Shown: piece by piece, positions 45,851 to 57,236 of the stretch
Layout of the letters: the number at the start of each line of letters is the position of its first letter
How positions within the stretch are numbered: the first letter of the stretch is position 1
Origin: Linnemannia schmuckeri
Lineage: Eukaryota > Mortierellomycota > Mortierellomycetes > Mortierellales > Mortierellaceae
Reading direction: 5' to 3'
Length of the DNA: 64,000 nucleotides
Assembly: GCA_029449235.1 (NCBI GenBank)
Contig: JANATG010000001.1
Span: 4,588,001 to 4,652,000, forward strand
Program-made: the position numbers and the translations under genes
The notes under the pieces: generated by a model
What the model was told of the DNA's origin: nothing
Database searches by the model: none
The model's input: the letters and a program-made list of their open reading frames with translations, nothing else

Positions 45851-47040
45851 ATGCCGCCTTCTTCCAACCCCCAACCATTGCCGACCCCTTCTCAAGACGC
45901 AGGGTCTTTTCGGTATGCATTGAACAATTTTCTCCGGGCGGAGGGCCACCAGCTGCAATTTTTGGCCTATGAACTCACCAAGAGTCGACAGGCGCCGGGT
46001 CGTAAAGAGTTTCTACGACGTATCGAGAACCAGAACCTTACCCAACAGTCGATAATTGACACATTCGGCCAAGTCTTGGAGTCGATGATAGTGGTTAGCC
46101 TCGATCCAGGCGAAGTTGCGCACGGTGCGTTCTGTATGCGTCTCGATGGTGGAAATGTGGTCAGCTTGTTGGTAAAGCGCGCGTATCACTGCACCAACTG
46201 ACACCAGCCTTCAGACCATGGGAACAGGAATGGATGCGACAACACCCGAAAGCCGGACCCGCAGAAGATATCGACTTGAGCCTCTTGACAGGAAAGGCGG
46301 AAGACAAGGAAAGACAGACTTTTCTGCCCTCAATACACGATCTGGAGAATGCTCTCCATCCGACCTCATACGAATCGTGGGACGCCCTCATCTCATTGCT
46401 TCAGTAATGTGCCGAGTTGGAACCAATCATTCATGGATTTTACTCATCGTCGGATTGGAAGGAGGTCGCCTACCTACATCGAATGGCGACATTGTCAGAG
46501 ATGGATATGGCGGTGGCAGGCGTGATGAGAATGGCTGATGAGACGCTAGTGAACATCCTGGTCAAGGAGAGAAAAGTCTTGTTCGCCGTCGGCAACGGCA
46601 CGTTCAGGTCGGGGCTGAACTTCACATTGGTGTATATACGCCAGCTAGTGCAAAAGGTAGCAAAGGCGAAAGAGAGGACAGAAAGGTGCGCATGGTCCTA
46701 TCTACCAATTTTGTGTACCTTCATAATGCCCTGGCGATGTGGAGACAACCTGTGTATTGACCTTTCCGCTGTTTTTTTACATTGATAGAGCATAGCTCTT
46801 GAATACAAGGCTGTATTAGTATGCGAGTATTTAACGTCCACGATATACCCTATCTGTGTCTCTAAGGGCAAGCAGACCCGACTCGCCAAGCCATCTATAA
46901 GAGTGTGTGCCTGCACTGAATGCGAGCACTGGATACATCGAGACTTGGTAAGCGCGCACAGTATTGCTATTATGGGCGAGCATGATCTCAAGTCTCTAGG
47001 ACGGCCCGAACCCCTTTGCAAGACCCCTTACACAAACAAT
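45851..47040 (+). pseudogene. Fanzor/TnpB-like (OMEGA) RNA-guided nuclease relic, RuvC and zinc-ribbon part
   Basis: Plus-strand pieces in family order. First, a helical segment leading to MIVVSLDPGEVAHGAFC, which resembles RuvC-I (Asp codon at 46103-46105), and NVVSLLVKRA. After a one-step frame change near 46185 follow FRPWEQEW, LPSIHDLENALHPTSYESW, a TAA at 46405-46407, IIHGFYSSSDWKEVAYLH, then VLFAVGNGTFRSGLNF (RuvC-II region). After a probable intron (about 46685-46787) come CEYLTSTIYPIC, RLAKPSIRVCACTECEHWIH and RDLVSAHSIAIMG, a TnpB-type zinc ribbon with the RuvC-III Asp at 46942-46944. The first zinc Cys pair (usual CPxC) is YPIC, so one ligand is lost. With stops, frame changes and a lost Cys the copy is dead. 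Such genes occur in Mucoromycota genomes, often within mobile elements; no terminal repeats were found here. The RuvC-II Glu could not be placed with certainty. Confidence 0.72.
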
Positions 47041-47099
47041 CTAACCTATAGAAACTATGGTTTTTATATCCTAGCTTGTGTTGACAGGCAAAAGGGATA

Positions 47100-47960
47100 A
47101 AAGTGTTCAAAGAAAAAAGTCGCGTGTGAAGTTTGAATGAGTGAGTGTTGAATGTGACTAAGCTAAAGAAGGGCGATGATGGTGAATGAAGAGAGAGAGA
47201 AAAAAATAGAAAAAAAAATCAGTGATGACATTGTTTTTTTCAAACAGCAGCGGGGGCTGGGCGTTGGTAGCAGCTTCCTCAGCAATAAGCAAGTAAATAA
47301 ACACCATCGCCACCAAAAGTGGAGTCGACAATAAGCCGAAAAAAAACGGAAGCAAAGAGGGGACACGAGGAAGAAGGGTAGCAGGGCTAGCGCCAGGTGA
47401 AGAAAGTCGCAGTAGCTTGCGTTCTTCTTGGTGATGTCTCTCTCTAATGGTCGGACACTCCGTTCAGTGCTGGATATTGAAAGGAGAGAGCCGTCGTCCT
47501 TCCTCTTGATCGCCGAAAAACGTGAGCGTAGTGAAAAAAAATGTACAAACCATTTTTAGATGGATGCATTTTCGTAGTTACGAAGAATGCTTTTTTTTTC
47601 TTTATGCATTACTACCGATTTTCCCTTCCTTCCTCTCTTCCTCGTCCACTTTGGTCCTCTCCTTCTTCCTTCTTGGATCTGCCTACATGACCAATGATGA
47701 CGCCTTTGCAACCAGTTTAGGGATCAATGTGTTACCCCTGATCTCCTCTTATCAAATAAATACTCCCTTCGCCCACATACCGTGCTTGGTCCATTGTCCG
47801 TTCAACGCATTCACATCCTCCTCTTCTTTCCCTTTCCAACATTATCTCTTGTCTTACTCTTCCATTATCTTTTTGTTCCCTTTCCAACTCTATTAACACA
47901 ACCCTATCCTTTTCACCCCCCTCCCATATATCTCATATTTCTCACAATCAACACAACAAA
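47100..47960. other. Promoter/leader region of OPT transporter 1
   Basis: No gene is seen. The last 350 nt are pyrimidine-rich and lead to the ATG at 47961, as expected of a fungal promoter and leader. Confidence 0.5.
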
Positions 47961-50799
47961 ATGCCAGATGAACGGAACCTCGACGACTTGGTACACAACG
48001 AAAAGACCCTCGAAGTAGAGGTAGAAGAAGATCCCATTACCACCATCCCTCACTTCCCCTCGGAGCAAAAGGGCGATACCAAAGATGAATGTGCAGGGAT
48101 TGGGTCCGATTCAGGTTCTTTGGAAGAGGGGGAAGACAAGGAGGAGCTCGAAGAGTCCATTCGTCTCGTCCCCAAAATTGTCCGTGAAGTCGTGTCCATG
48201 GACGACGACCCCACTCTTCCTACTATTACTTTCCGGTGAGGATATTCCTCCCTTTTTTTCTTATTCACACCAAACAGCAGTCTTTGTCGAGTCGTCTGTA
48301 ACCATGTGTTCCTTATGCTTTTTGTTTCATTTTTTCTCTCTTCCTCCACTTCCTTTTCGACCATTCGTGTAACAGCTATTTTGTACTGAGTACCATATTT
48401 TCTGCGTTGGGAGCAGTCATCTCACAGATCTCGTGGTTCAGGACTACTGCTGCATCGTTTTCGATGTTCTTTGTCCAGATCGTCACCTACTGGCTCGGCA
48501 CCCTTATGGCCCATACCCTCCCTACCAAAGATGTCAACTTATTTGGCTTCTTCAAGTTTTCACTTAATCCTGGACCTTTCTCCACCAAGGAGCACGTCCT
48601 TATTGTAATTGCGTACGCTCATACACAAGAAACAAAACTTACGAGAACATTAAAAGTGAAAGAAGCATCATGCTGTTTTGCTTTATACTTGAAATGATTC
48701 GTTACTGTGAACTAATCATGCACCCCTCCTTCTTTCACTCTTTTTTTACATGCAGTGCGAGTGCTGGTGCATCGTTAAACCTGGGCGAGATAGTTGTCGC
48801 TGTCAAGGATATTTTCTACGAGGAAATGATGCACCCCCTTGCAGCAATCTTTCTCATGTGGGTACATGTTCCCCCTTCCTTTGTCCTTCGATTCCCCCTT
48901 TCTTGTCCTATGTGCCTGAAGTTTCTTTTTCTCGCATGCATTCCAACATTCCTTAACCTCACCCTCTCTCATCCCTTGTTGTATTTCCAATAGGCTACCA
49001 TATTTACTGGATACTCCTTCGCTGCCATCGGACGCAACTTTTTGCTTTACGACCCAGACCTGATCTGGCCCTCAGCGCTCATGCAGACAGCCCTTTATCG
49101 CACCCTCCGTGGAGAAGGACAGACCATCGATGTCTCTCGAAAGCAGATACGTGTGTTCTGGCTCGTCCTTATTGGGGTTTTCTTCTGGTCTTTCTTGCCC
49201 GAATATGCCTTTCCCTTCACATCATCTCTCGCTGTCCTCTGTTGGTTCGCACCTTACAACGATACCGTCAAGTTCATCTCCAGTGGAATCGGAGGGATGG
49301 GCTTCTTGAACTTTACGCTCAATTGGTCTAACATCACGTCAAGTATCATGGTCTCCCCTTGGTGGACTCAGGTCATCATCTTTGCTGCATATGTGCTCTT
49401 GGTCTGGATCCTTGTTCCCATCGCCCACTTCACGGGCGCCTGGAATCCAATCGGCTTGCCCGTCATGTCCAACCGCCTCTTCACCGCCAATGGTACCAGA
49501 TATCCCTTTACCGAACTCACCGACAAGCAGGGGAAGTTTCAGCAGGAGGCTTATGATAGACTCGGGAACGTATACATGTCGACATACAATCTCTGGGGAA
49601 TTTTCTTTGGATACGCTACCTTTCTTTCGGCGTTTGTTCAGATCTTTTTGTTTGGGCGCCAAAAGATCTGGTCGACTATCCAACATCTCCGGCAGCGCAA
49701 GCAGCATTCTTTCAAAGATCGGCTGAATGTCTTGATGTCCACCTATGATGAGGTGCCACTCTGGTGGTATTTCATGCTTTTTGTCTGCTGCACCGTTACT
49801 ATGCTAGTCTTGATCTATACCCAGGACTTGTACCTCCCCTGGTGGACTTTTGTCATTGGGCTCATTTTAGGGAGTCTGACTGTTGTGCCAATGGGATTCA
49901 TCTATGCCATCTCTGCCTTCCTAGTATCCACTGGTACCTGGAACGAACTGATGTAACTCTCACCTCTATCTTCTCTCGAAAATGAGCAGACCTTTTGTCA
50001 TTTGCTTGTTTTTTTTCTAACGGAAGTCGCATTCATATTCTATTTTGTCCCTCCTACTAGTTACGGATACATGGCCCCAGGAACCCACCCAGTTGGTTCA
50101 CTCGTCTACCGTGTCGTTGCCGGCCAATGCTGGTATCGGGCTCAGACCATTCTCCTCGATCAAAAGATCGGTCACTACATGAAGGTCAAACCGCGTGCCA
50201 CCTTCTTCTCTCAAATCTGGGGAGCCCTGATTGGAGTTCCCGTCAACTACGCCGTCATCCGCTGGGTCATCGACACAAAACGCCCCTATCTAGACGGCAC
50301 CAAGAAGGATCCTCTGGGTCAGTGGTCTGGTCAAGCCCCACAATCATATCTCAACCAGGGGATTCAGTACGGGACTGTTGGTCCGGCACGGCTCTTTCAA
50401 GATACTATCTATGGACCTCTTCGGTGGGGGTTCTTGTTGGGCGTCGTTACACCCATGGTGATCTATTGTCTTCACATACGGTTCCCGCGGGCAAAGTTTC
50501 ACCTCTGGCATAGCACCATTTTCTTCTCGAGTATGGAGACCTTTTACGGGAATGTGTCAACGGGACCACTGTCGGCTATTATCGGAGGGTTTGTGTGTAT
50601 GTTTTATATCTTTCGGTACAAACATGACTTTTGGGTCAAGTACAATTATTTGGTTGGCGCTGCGGCGGATACGGGGTTGTCGTTGGCGATCTTGGCGATC
50701 TTCGTAATCTTTGGAAATGGGAGCAAGACGATTGTGATGCCGGAGTGGTGGGGAAATGATTCTCGGTCTGTAGAAAAGTGCTATGGCTCTTCGAACTAG
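47961..50799 (+). CDS. Oligopeptide transporter, OPT family (copy 1)
   Basis: A proton-coupled importer of small peptides (possibly glutathione or iron-chelate peptides) in the plasma membrane. Five exons: 47961..48235, 48376..48612, 48756..48861, 48994..49952 and 50061..50799, giving 771 residues, usual for fungal OPTs. The N-terminal about 75 residues are acidic and cytosolic. Hallmarks: VPKIVREVVSMDDDPTLP before the first helix, LNPGPFSTKEHVLI, then a series of about 12-14 hydrophobic helices, WNELI-YGYMAPGTHPVGS across the last intron, LWGIFFGYATFLSAF, NQGIQYGTVGP, and a C-terminal EWWGNDSxxxEKC. The last junction uses an AT|GTAACT donor just before an apparent stop; splicing makes an Ile codon. 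The intron layout matches copy 2 exactly. Substrate cannot be deduced. Confidence 0.93.
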
Positions 50800-51207
50800 T
50801 TCATTTCTTCTGTTTACCTCCTTTTTTTTTTATGCATTTCACATAAAATATTTTATTTCGGCCGCTAAACCCCGATTAGCCAGCTATTCACAACTACCAA
50901 GCTCATGCAAACCCCGCTTACAACTGAATTAGCGGTTAATTTTTTTTACTCATTTTGGTTGAAAGGCACAATATATACATATTTATAATTTGTCCATCTC
51001 TGCACCATGAATTATGGCATATATTATCTTGTTCATGTAATAGTGCCACTGCTGCTGTTGTCGTCGTGGTCGTTATTGTTGTTTGTTGTTCACTTTTAGA
51101 GGAAAATGGGTATGGTGAAGGAAAAATTAACCAATATTTTATAAGGGGAGAAAAAAATGAAGGCTATGTCCTAGGGGGCGCACGCAGGTTTACCGGGCGG
51201 CAATGAC
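50800..51207. other. 3' flank of OPT copy 1
   Basis: A/T-rich. No gene is seen. Confidence 0.4.
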
Positions 51208-52446
51208 ATGTACTTCCATGACCAAAGCGTTGTGCAAGATTACGTCAAGGCTATGGAGTGGTGCACCAAAACTGCCGACCAACATTACGCAGAGTTAGAG
51301 CTCCATATCGGCATGACCTATCTAGAAGGCGATGGAGTACTCGTCGAAAACTTTGTCGCTCTGGAGCGGATCAACAGGTCCGTCGAGCATAGAGACGGTA
51401 GTGGCTGGAGCGATTATGCCCAGGGTTGTCTCTACTTCCCCGGCCTGGGTGACGTCCCTCAGGATTCAATGATGACTTACGAGTGCTTGGTCAAGGTAGC
51501 CGAACAAGTACATACTGCCGTACAAATCGAGTTCGGCAACATGTATCATTTGGGCATTGGTGTCCCCAGGACTATACCAAGGTTATGGTGTGGCTTCTCA
51601 AACCTGCGTCTCAAGGTCGTTCGGATGCTCTACAACTAATCGGTGCGATGTACTTCGATGGACATAGCGTTTCCTAGGACTATTCTGAAGCCTTCAAGGG
51701 GATCTCCAAGGCTGCTCAGTATGAGTGCTTGCCGTCGATGACCGACATGGGAATCATGTTCTGCTATGGGGTGGGTGTCGATTAGGACTATGATCAAGCC
51801 CGAGTTTGGTTCCTTAAGGCGGCGCGTGGAGGGCGTATGAAAGCTCGGCGCGAGCTTGGGTTCATGTACCATGAGGGTCTTGGAGGACCCATCGACTATC
51901 AGTCCGCATTTGAATGGTTCCTCAAAGCTGCCGAACGAGGTCAAGCTCACGCCCAGGCCGATAATGGCAAACATGTAACACTATGGACAAGGCGTCAACC
52001 AGAATTTGACCAAAGCGATAGAATGGCTCTTCAAGTCCGCGGAACAAGGTCTAGAGCACGCTCAATCAAAGATCGGCGCCATATACTTTCACGGCGAAGC
52101 TGTCTTTCAGAACAGGTCGTTGGGGCCTGATTGGCGTCTCAAGGCGGCTGAGTAAGGTTATGCTCGAGCACAGAGCGACGTTGGTGTTATGTACAGTCTC
52201 AGATAGGGCACGCATAAGAGCCGTATTAAAGCCATGGAGTGGCTTCGCAAGTCTGCCGAGCAAGAATATGCGGATGCGCAGTTTGAGCTTGGCAATGTGT
52301 TTATGAACCATAGAGGCTTCGCCATGGACATTGATACCGCCATGGACTGGTTTGGTCAGGCAGCTGAACAAGGGCATGCGCAGGCAAAAGGGGCATTAGA
52401 GCACTTTCAAAGCAACTCTGAGTGGCCGCGGAGTGAGCAACGGTAG
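51208..52446 (+). pseudogene. Sel1-repeat pseudogene (copy 3 subfamily), plus strand
   Basis: Unlike all other Sel1 loci here it lies on the plus strand, between the 3' ends of the two OPT genes. It reads SVVQDYVKAMEWCTKTADQH, GSGWSDYAQGCLYF, a frame change near 51565, QDYTKVMVWLLKPASQG, TAG (51675-51677), DYSEAFKG, ECLPSMTDMGIMF, TAG (51783-51785), DYDQARVWFLKAARGGR, LGFMYHEGLGGPIDYQSAF, more frame changes, TAA (52153-52155), GYARAQSDVGVMYSLR, TAG (52204-52206), then an open stretch to 52446 ending near the family's usual C-terminus. All four stops stand where intact paralogues carry Gln. No module or exon 1 precedes it. Nearest relative by shared HEGLGGP is the relic at 41035. Confidence 0.87.
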
Positions 52447-52551
52447 CAAAACTATAATTGAAAAAAAAATGCTTTTGTAATTATTCTATGTGCAAAGAAA
52501 GGAATGAAATGTAACAGGTGTATCTAATCTATAAATAGGAGGTGGAGGTAA

Positions 52552-53302
52552 TTATGACGAGCCGTAGCACTTTTCTATAGACTGCGAGTCATTCCCCCAC
52601 CACTCGGGCATCTCGATCACCTTAGAACTGCTTCCAAAGATGACAAAGATCGCCAGAATCGCCAATGACAGCCCCGTGTCCGCGGCGGCGCCAACCACAT
52701 AATTGTACTTGACCCAAAAGTCATGCCTGTACCGGAAGACGTAGAACATACACACAAACCCTCCAATGATCGACGACAACGGCCCCGTCGAGAGGTTTCC
52801 GTAAAAGGTCTCCATACTCGAGAAGAAAATGGTGCTATGCCAGAGGTTAAATTTCGCTCGCGGAAAACGTCGGTGGAGGATGTATATTAGGATGGGTGCG
52901 CTGACGCCTAACAAGAACCCCCACCGAAGAGGACTGTATATGGTATCCTGGAAGAGTCGCGTGGGGCCGACTGTCCCATATTGGATACCTTGGTTCAGGT
53001 ACATTCGTGGAGCTTGACCGGTCCACTGCCCAAGAGGATCGCTTTGAGCCCCGTTGAGGTAAGGGCGCTTTGTGTCGATAACCCAGCGGATGACGGCGTA
53101 ATTGATTGGAACTCCGATCAACGTCCCCCAGAGCTGGGAGAAGAAAGTGGCGCGCGGGCTGACCTTCATGTAGTGACCGATCTTTTGGTCGAGAAGAATG
53201 CTCTGAGCTCGGTACCAGCATTGGCCGGCAACGACACGGTAAACAAGTGAGCCTACTGGATGAGTTCCTGGGGCCATGTATCCGTAACTATTTGTTAGTT
53301 AA

Positions 53303-53344
<42 letters not shown>

Positions 53345-55515
53345 GATGTTAAATAAACATACAGCTGGCAAAATGAAAAAAAAGGTAGCAGCTATGCACA
53401 TGCTACAAGGAAACGAAAACAGAGGACTCACATCAACTCGTTCCAGGTGCCGGTAGTGACTAGGTAGGCAGAGATGGCATAGATAAATCCCATAGGGACA
53501 ACGGCCAAGGCTCCGAGGAGAATTGCAACAATAAACGTCCACCAAGGGAGGTACAGGTCCTGGATCTGGATTAAGACAAGCATGATGATAGAGCAGCACA
53601 TAAAAAGTGCGACATACCACCACAGAGGCACTTCCTCATATCGAGACATCAACACGTTTAATCGATCCTTGAACGAATGTCGCCTGCGCTGTCGGAGATG
53701 CTGAATGGTAGACCAGATTTTACCGCGACTAAACAAAAAGAGCTGGACAAAGGCTGAGAGGAAGGTTGCAAACCCAAAAAAGATCCCCCAGAGTTTGTAG
53801 TTTGACATGTAGACGTTCCCGAGTCTGTCAAAAGTCTCTTGCTGGAATACGCCTTCCGTGTCGGTAAGTTGAGTGAAGGGGTATTTGGTCCCGTTGGCCT
53901 GATAGAGACGGTTAGACATGGTCGGGATTGGAATTCCGTTACTCCAGAGTTTGGTAAAGTGGGAGATAGGAACAAGGATCCATACAGAGACCACGAACGC
54001 AACAAAGGAGATGACTTGTGTCCACCAAGGGGTGACCATGATACTTGACGTGATGTTGGACCAATTGAGCGTAAAGTTCAAGAAGCCCATCCCTCCGATT
54101 CCACTGGAGATGAACTTGACGGTATCGTTGTAAGGTGCGAACCAACAGAGGACAGCGAGAGATGATGTGAAGGGGAAGATATATTCTGGCAAGAAGGTCC
54201 AAAAGAAGCTTCCGATGAGGACGAACCAGAAAACGCGGATCTGTTTTCGGGTGACATCAAAAGGTTGACCTCCTTCAGCGCGTAGGGTGCGGTACAAAGC
54301 TGACTGCATGAGTGCCGATGGCCAGATCAAGTCAGGGTCGTAGAGCAGAAAGTTTCGACCAATGGCAGCGAAGGAGAATCCAGTCCAGATGGTAGCCTAT
54401 GTATAGAAACACAGAAAGGATTGAGGGAAAAGGATAAAAGCGGTGGGAGATGGGTTAGGGGGAAGTAGATGGACTTTGTGAGAAACACAGGTAAGCATAA
54501 GCATAAGCGCAAGCAAGCACAAGCACAAGCATGTAGGACAAGAAAAGAGCCGACAAGGATAAAGGAACAGCGATCGTAGGGGACGGAGAGCGACAAGTAC
54601 CCACATGAGAAGAAGAGCAGCAAAGGGGTGCATGTGCTCCTCATAGAAAATATCCTTGACAGAGACCACAATTTCTCCCAAGTTGTTCGATGCTCCAGCA
54701 CTCGAACTGTCATAGGGCATTTCAAAAGGAGAAACCAAGAGGGAAAAAAATAAGGGGTGCATGGTCAGTTCGGAGTGAAAAAAAAAAAAAAAAAAAAACT
54801 TTCCATTCATGCAAAAGATACATCTCAATTTCGCAAGGGCTGTTGTTTTTTTCAACGTTACGCAAGAGTAATGAGGACATGCTCCTTGATGGAGAAGGGG
54901 CCAGGGTTAAGGGAGAACTTGAAGGCGCCAAAGAAGGTGATATTTCTGGCAGGGAGGATGCGGGCCATGAAATTGCCGAGCCAATAGGAGACAATTTGGA
55001 CGAAGAATATTGAGAAAGAGGCAGCAGTGGTCCTGAACCATGAGATCTGTGAGACCATAGCTCCCAAGGCAGCAAAGATTGTGCTCAGCACAAAGTACCT
55101 GTTACACAAAGGTGGGAGAAGGACAAAAAAAAAGTAAAAGGCGGGTAGAGGTTAATGGGAATGTAACTAACGTAAACAAAAGAAGAGGGGGAGAGTGTGA
55201 TACTTACCGGAAAGTGATGGTGGGAAGGGTAGGATCGTCCTCCATAGACACGAGCTCACGGACAATCTTAGGGACAAGACGAATAGACTCCTCGAGATCC
55301 TCTTCTGCACTCTCCCCCCGCTCCAATGACCCAGGATCAGTATCGACTCTCGCAAGCTCTTCGTTGAATTCCTCTTTATCTTTGGGCTCTGAAGGAAAAT
55401 GAGGCATGGCGGCAATTGTATCCTCGTTCTCCATCTCGTAGGTCCGTTCGTTGTCTACCGATCCTTCGGATTGCTTCTCCGTAGACATATGGTTGTGTTG
55501 TTGCTTTGTGGACAT
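52552..55515 (-). CDS. Oligopeptide transporter, OPT family (copy 2)
   Basis: Five exons: 55515..55208, 55098..54862, 54706..54601, 54396..53432 and 53287..52552, giving 783 residues. Exons 2 and 3 have exactly the same lengths as in copy 1 (237 and 106 nt), and all four introns are at the same sites and phases. Same hallmarks: VPKIVRELVSMEDDPTLP, LNPGPFSIKEHVLI, a first-exon acidic N-terminus, YGYMAPGTHPVGS after the last intron, NQGIQYGTVGP and EWWGNDSQSIEKCYGSS at the end. Differences cluster in the N-terminus and in the loop after the WILVPISHF helix. It is arranged tail-to-tail with copy 1. A second in-frame ATG nine codons in is possible. Role as for copy 1; the pair may differ in substrate or expression. 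Confidence 0.93.
53306..53340. repeat. Poly-A tract, 35 nt, in last intron of OPT copy 2
   Basis: On the coding strand this is a T run close to the acceptor side of intron 4 (53288-53431), so it acts as an extended polypyrimidine tract. Confidence 0.88.
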
Positions 55516-55877
55516 TAGTTGAATGCGGGAGATGGAGGAGTAAAGTGGAACCGTGTTGATAGTATTGGAGATAGGAAGAAAATAAGGACGGGGAAGAGGC
55601 TATTGGGTATGTGGCGGCAGGAAGTGAAGGAGAGAGAAATGGAGGGAGAAAAGAAGGAAAAGCTTGATGGGTAAAATGGAGAAAAACAACACGAAAAAGA
55701 AACGGAGGAGAGGGGATGTGTTGGTATTTATCTGGTTAGACGGAAAAAAGTATGTCAATGGTCCCCAAATTGATTGCAAGGGGTCCATGTTTTACAGACA
55801 GATTTCAAAAGGGGGAAGGAGAAGAAGGATGGAGAGAAAAGAATAAGAAATCATGCAGCAGGTGAACATGCAAAACA

Positions 55878-55911
<34 letters not shown>

Positions 55912-56489
55912 GTTCTTGGTTTTTGAACAACTCGTCAACAGGATATAAATAAGACGGAGTAGTTTGAATGTTGAAGAGAAAAAAAAATCAACAACAAAGA
56001 GTACAAAATTTCAAAAATGCGACAAAGGTACACCAGTGTCAGGAACGGTGGAACAAGGAGAAGGAGAAGGTATGGTGCAGTGAATGTTTTAATTGTAGGA
56101 CGAAAGAAGAAAATGTAGACAAAGAAGGACTACTTATGTAAGCGAAGAACAAGGAAGAAGGAAGAAGAAGAACGAAGGAAAAAGGAAGAAGAAGGGAGAG
56201 AAGGAGAAGGGAGGAAAGGGGAAAGGGAGAAAGGGAGAAAGGGAGAAAGGGAGAAAGGGAGTAAAGGAGAAAGGACGAAAATCGTATGCGAGAGAGAACA
56301 TTTTGTTGATCAGTGATACCCGTTGACTATAGAAGGTTTCAGATCACGACGCGAAAAACAAATCGAACAATCTTTTGGAGCCAATTTGTGGCGGCCAGTA
56401 ATCAATGCGCGCAAAAAAAAAAAAAAAAAAAAAAAAAAAATCGCCCCTGCCAGGTATGTAAAGCAACAATAAACAAAATAAGAAGGGAA
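55516..56489. other. Promoter of OPT copy 2 and repeat-rich spacer
   Basis: Contains a 31-nt T tract (55880-55910), a purine-rich GAAGAAG block (56145-56200), a GGGAGAAA minisatellite (about 56215-56262) and a poly-A tract (about 56414-56440). No gene is seen. Confidence 0.5.
56215..56262. repeat. (GGGAGAAA)n short minisatellite
   Basis: About six units of GGGAGAAA with minor variants. Confidence 0.82.
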
Positions 56490-56878
56490 AACTCATTAAA
56501 GCCTTTCAAAACAGCATCCGGTATTGCAGCAATCCTGTGGGTTCCAAACTATTCGTCTAAGAGCAAAATAAAGCGGCAGTAAGCTAATAGGTACAAAAGA
56601 ATAGTAAAAGAAAAAAGAACGATGAACGTCAACCTAGGCCTATGGTCGGATTTCTTTAGTAAGGGAACAACTCTGGTCTTATATCGAATGTGGAGTTCAC
56701 CATCGAATGCTTGAAGGATATCATCCCAGAACACGACGGTCTTTTGAGTTACAGGGTCGGTGTGGCAGTCGATATGAACGACGTCTGCAGAGGAGAAGGT
56801 GGTCGATATACCGATATTGCTTTTAGTGACAGAGCGCACTGCTTAGACTTTTTCGAGTGGCGGGTCCTCCTGTAGCAT
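56490..56878 (-). pseudogene. Orphan N-terminal module relic (exon 1 plus start of exon 2)
   Basis: From an ATG at 56878: MLQEDPPLEKV, TAA (56845-56843), AVRSVTKSN, ADVVHIDCHTDPVTQKTVVF, WDDILQAFDGELHIRYKTR, KKSDHRP. The usual donor after this point is damaged: CC is followed by TAGGTT instead of GTAAG. An exon 2-like start follows a TAG acceptor near 56550 with LEP then, after a one-base change, RIAAIPDAVL, and nothing recognisable after it. The stop corresponds to Gln in the paralogue at 62.8 kb (KKVQAVRPV). There is no Sel1 part; it ends about 50 nt from the poly-A tract at 56414-56440. Confidence 0.8.
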
Positions 56879-57236
56879 ACCCTGTGTGGGAGGGGTGGTT
56901 GTCAGGCTGAGGTGGGGTTACTGGAAAGGGAGTGAGCTCGAGGTGATGGAGATGCAGGTATCGAATGCAAAAAGGGAAGCTGAAGAAGAAGAGTGGGCCA
57001 AAAATTAAGAAAGAAGAGAAGTTGTTGTTCCTGACACGGCGGCGCCTGTCCTGACAGAAAGAGAAAAATAATTATGCACTCTCACTTTTTTTTCATGCAA
57101 TTGACAGGATCATTACGCCGTGCAATGTTTTTGACTGACAAACAAACAAGGCTGATCGAAGATATGCGGGCAACGACCCAATTGCAACAAAACAGTCGTT
57201 TTTAATGTCCAAGCAAAAAGCACTTCGTCTTATCAT
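56879..57236. other. Spacer between module relic and the next Sel1 locus
   Basis: No gene is seen. Confidence 0.4.

Noticed and set aside
50127..50513. Extra plus-strand frame inside OPT copy 1
   Set aside because: An alternate frame of exon 5, which is fully explained by the transporter.
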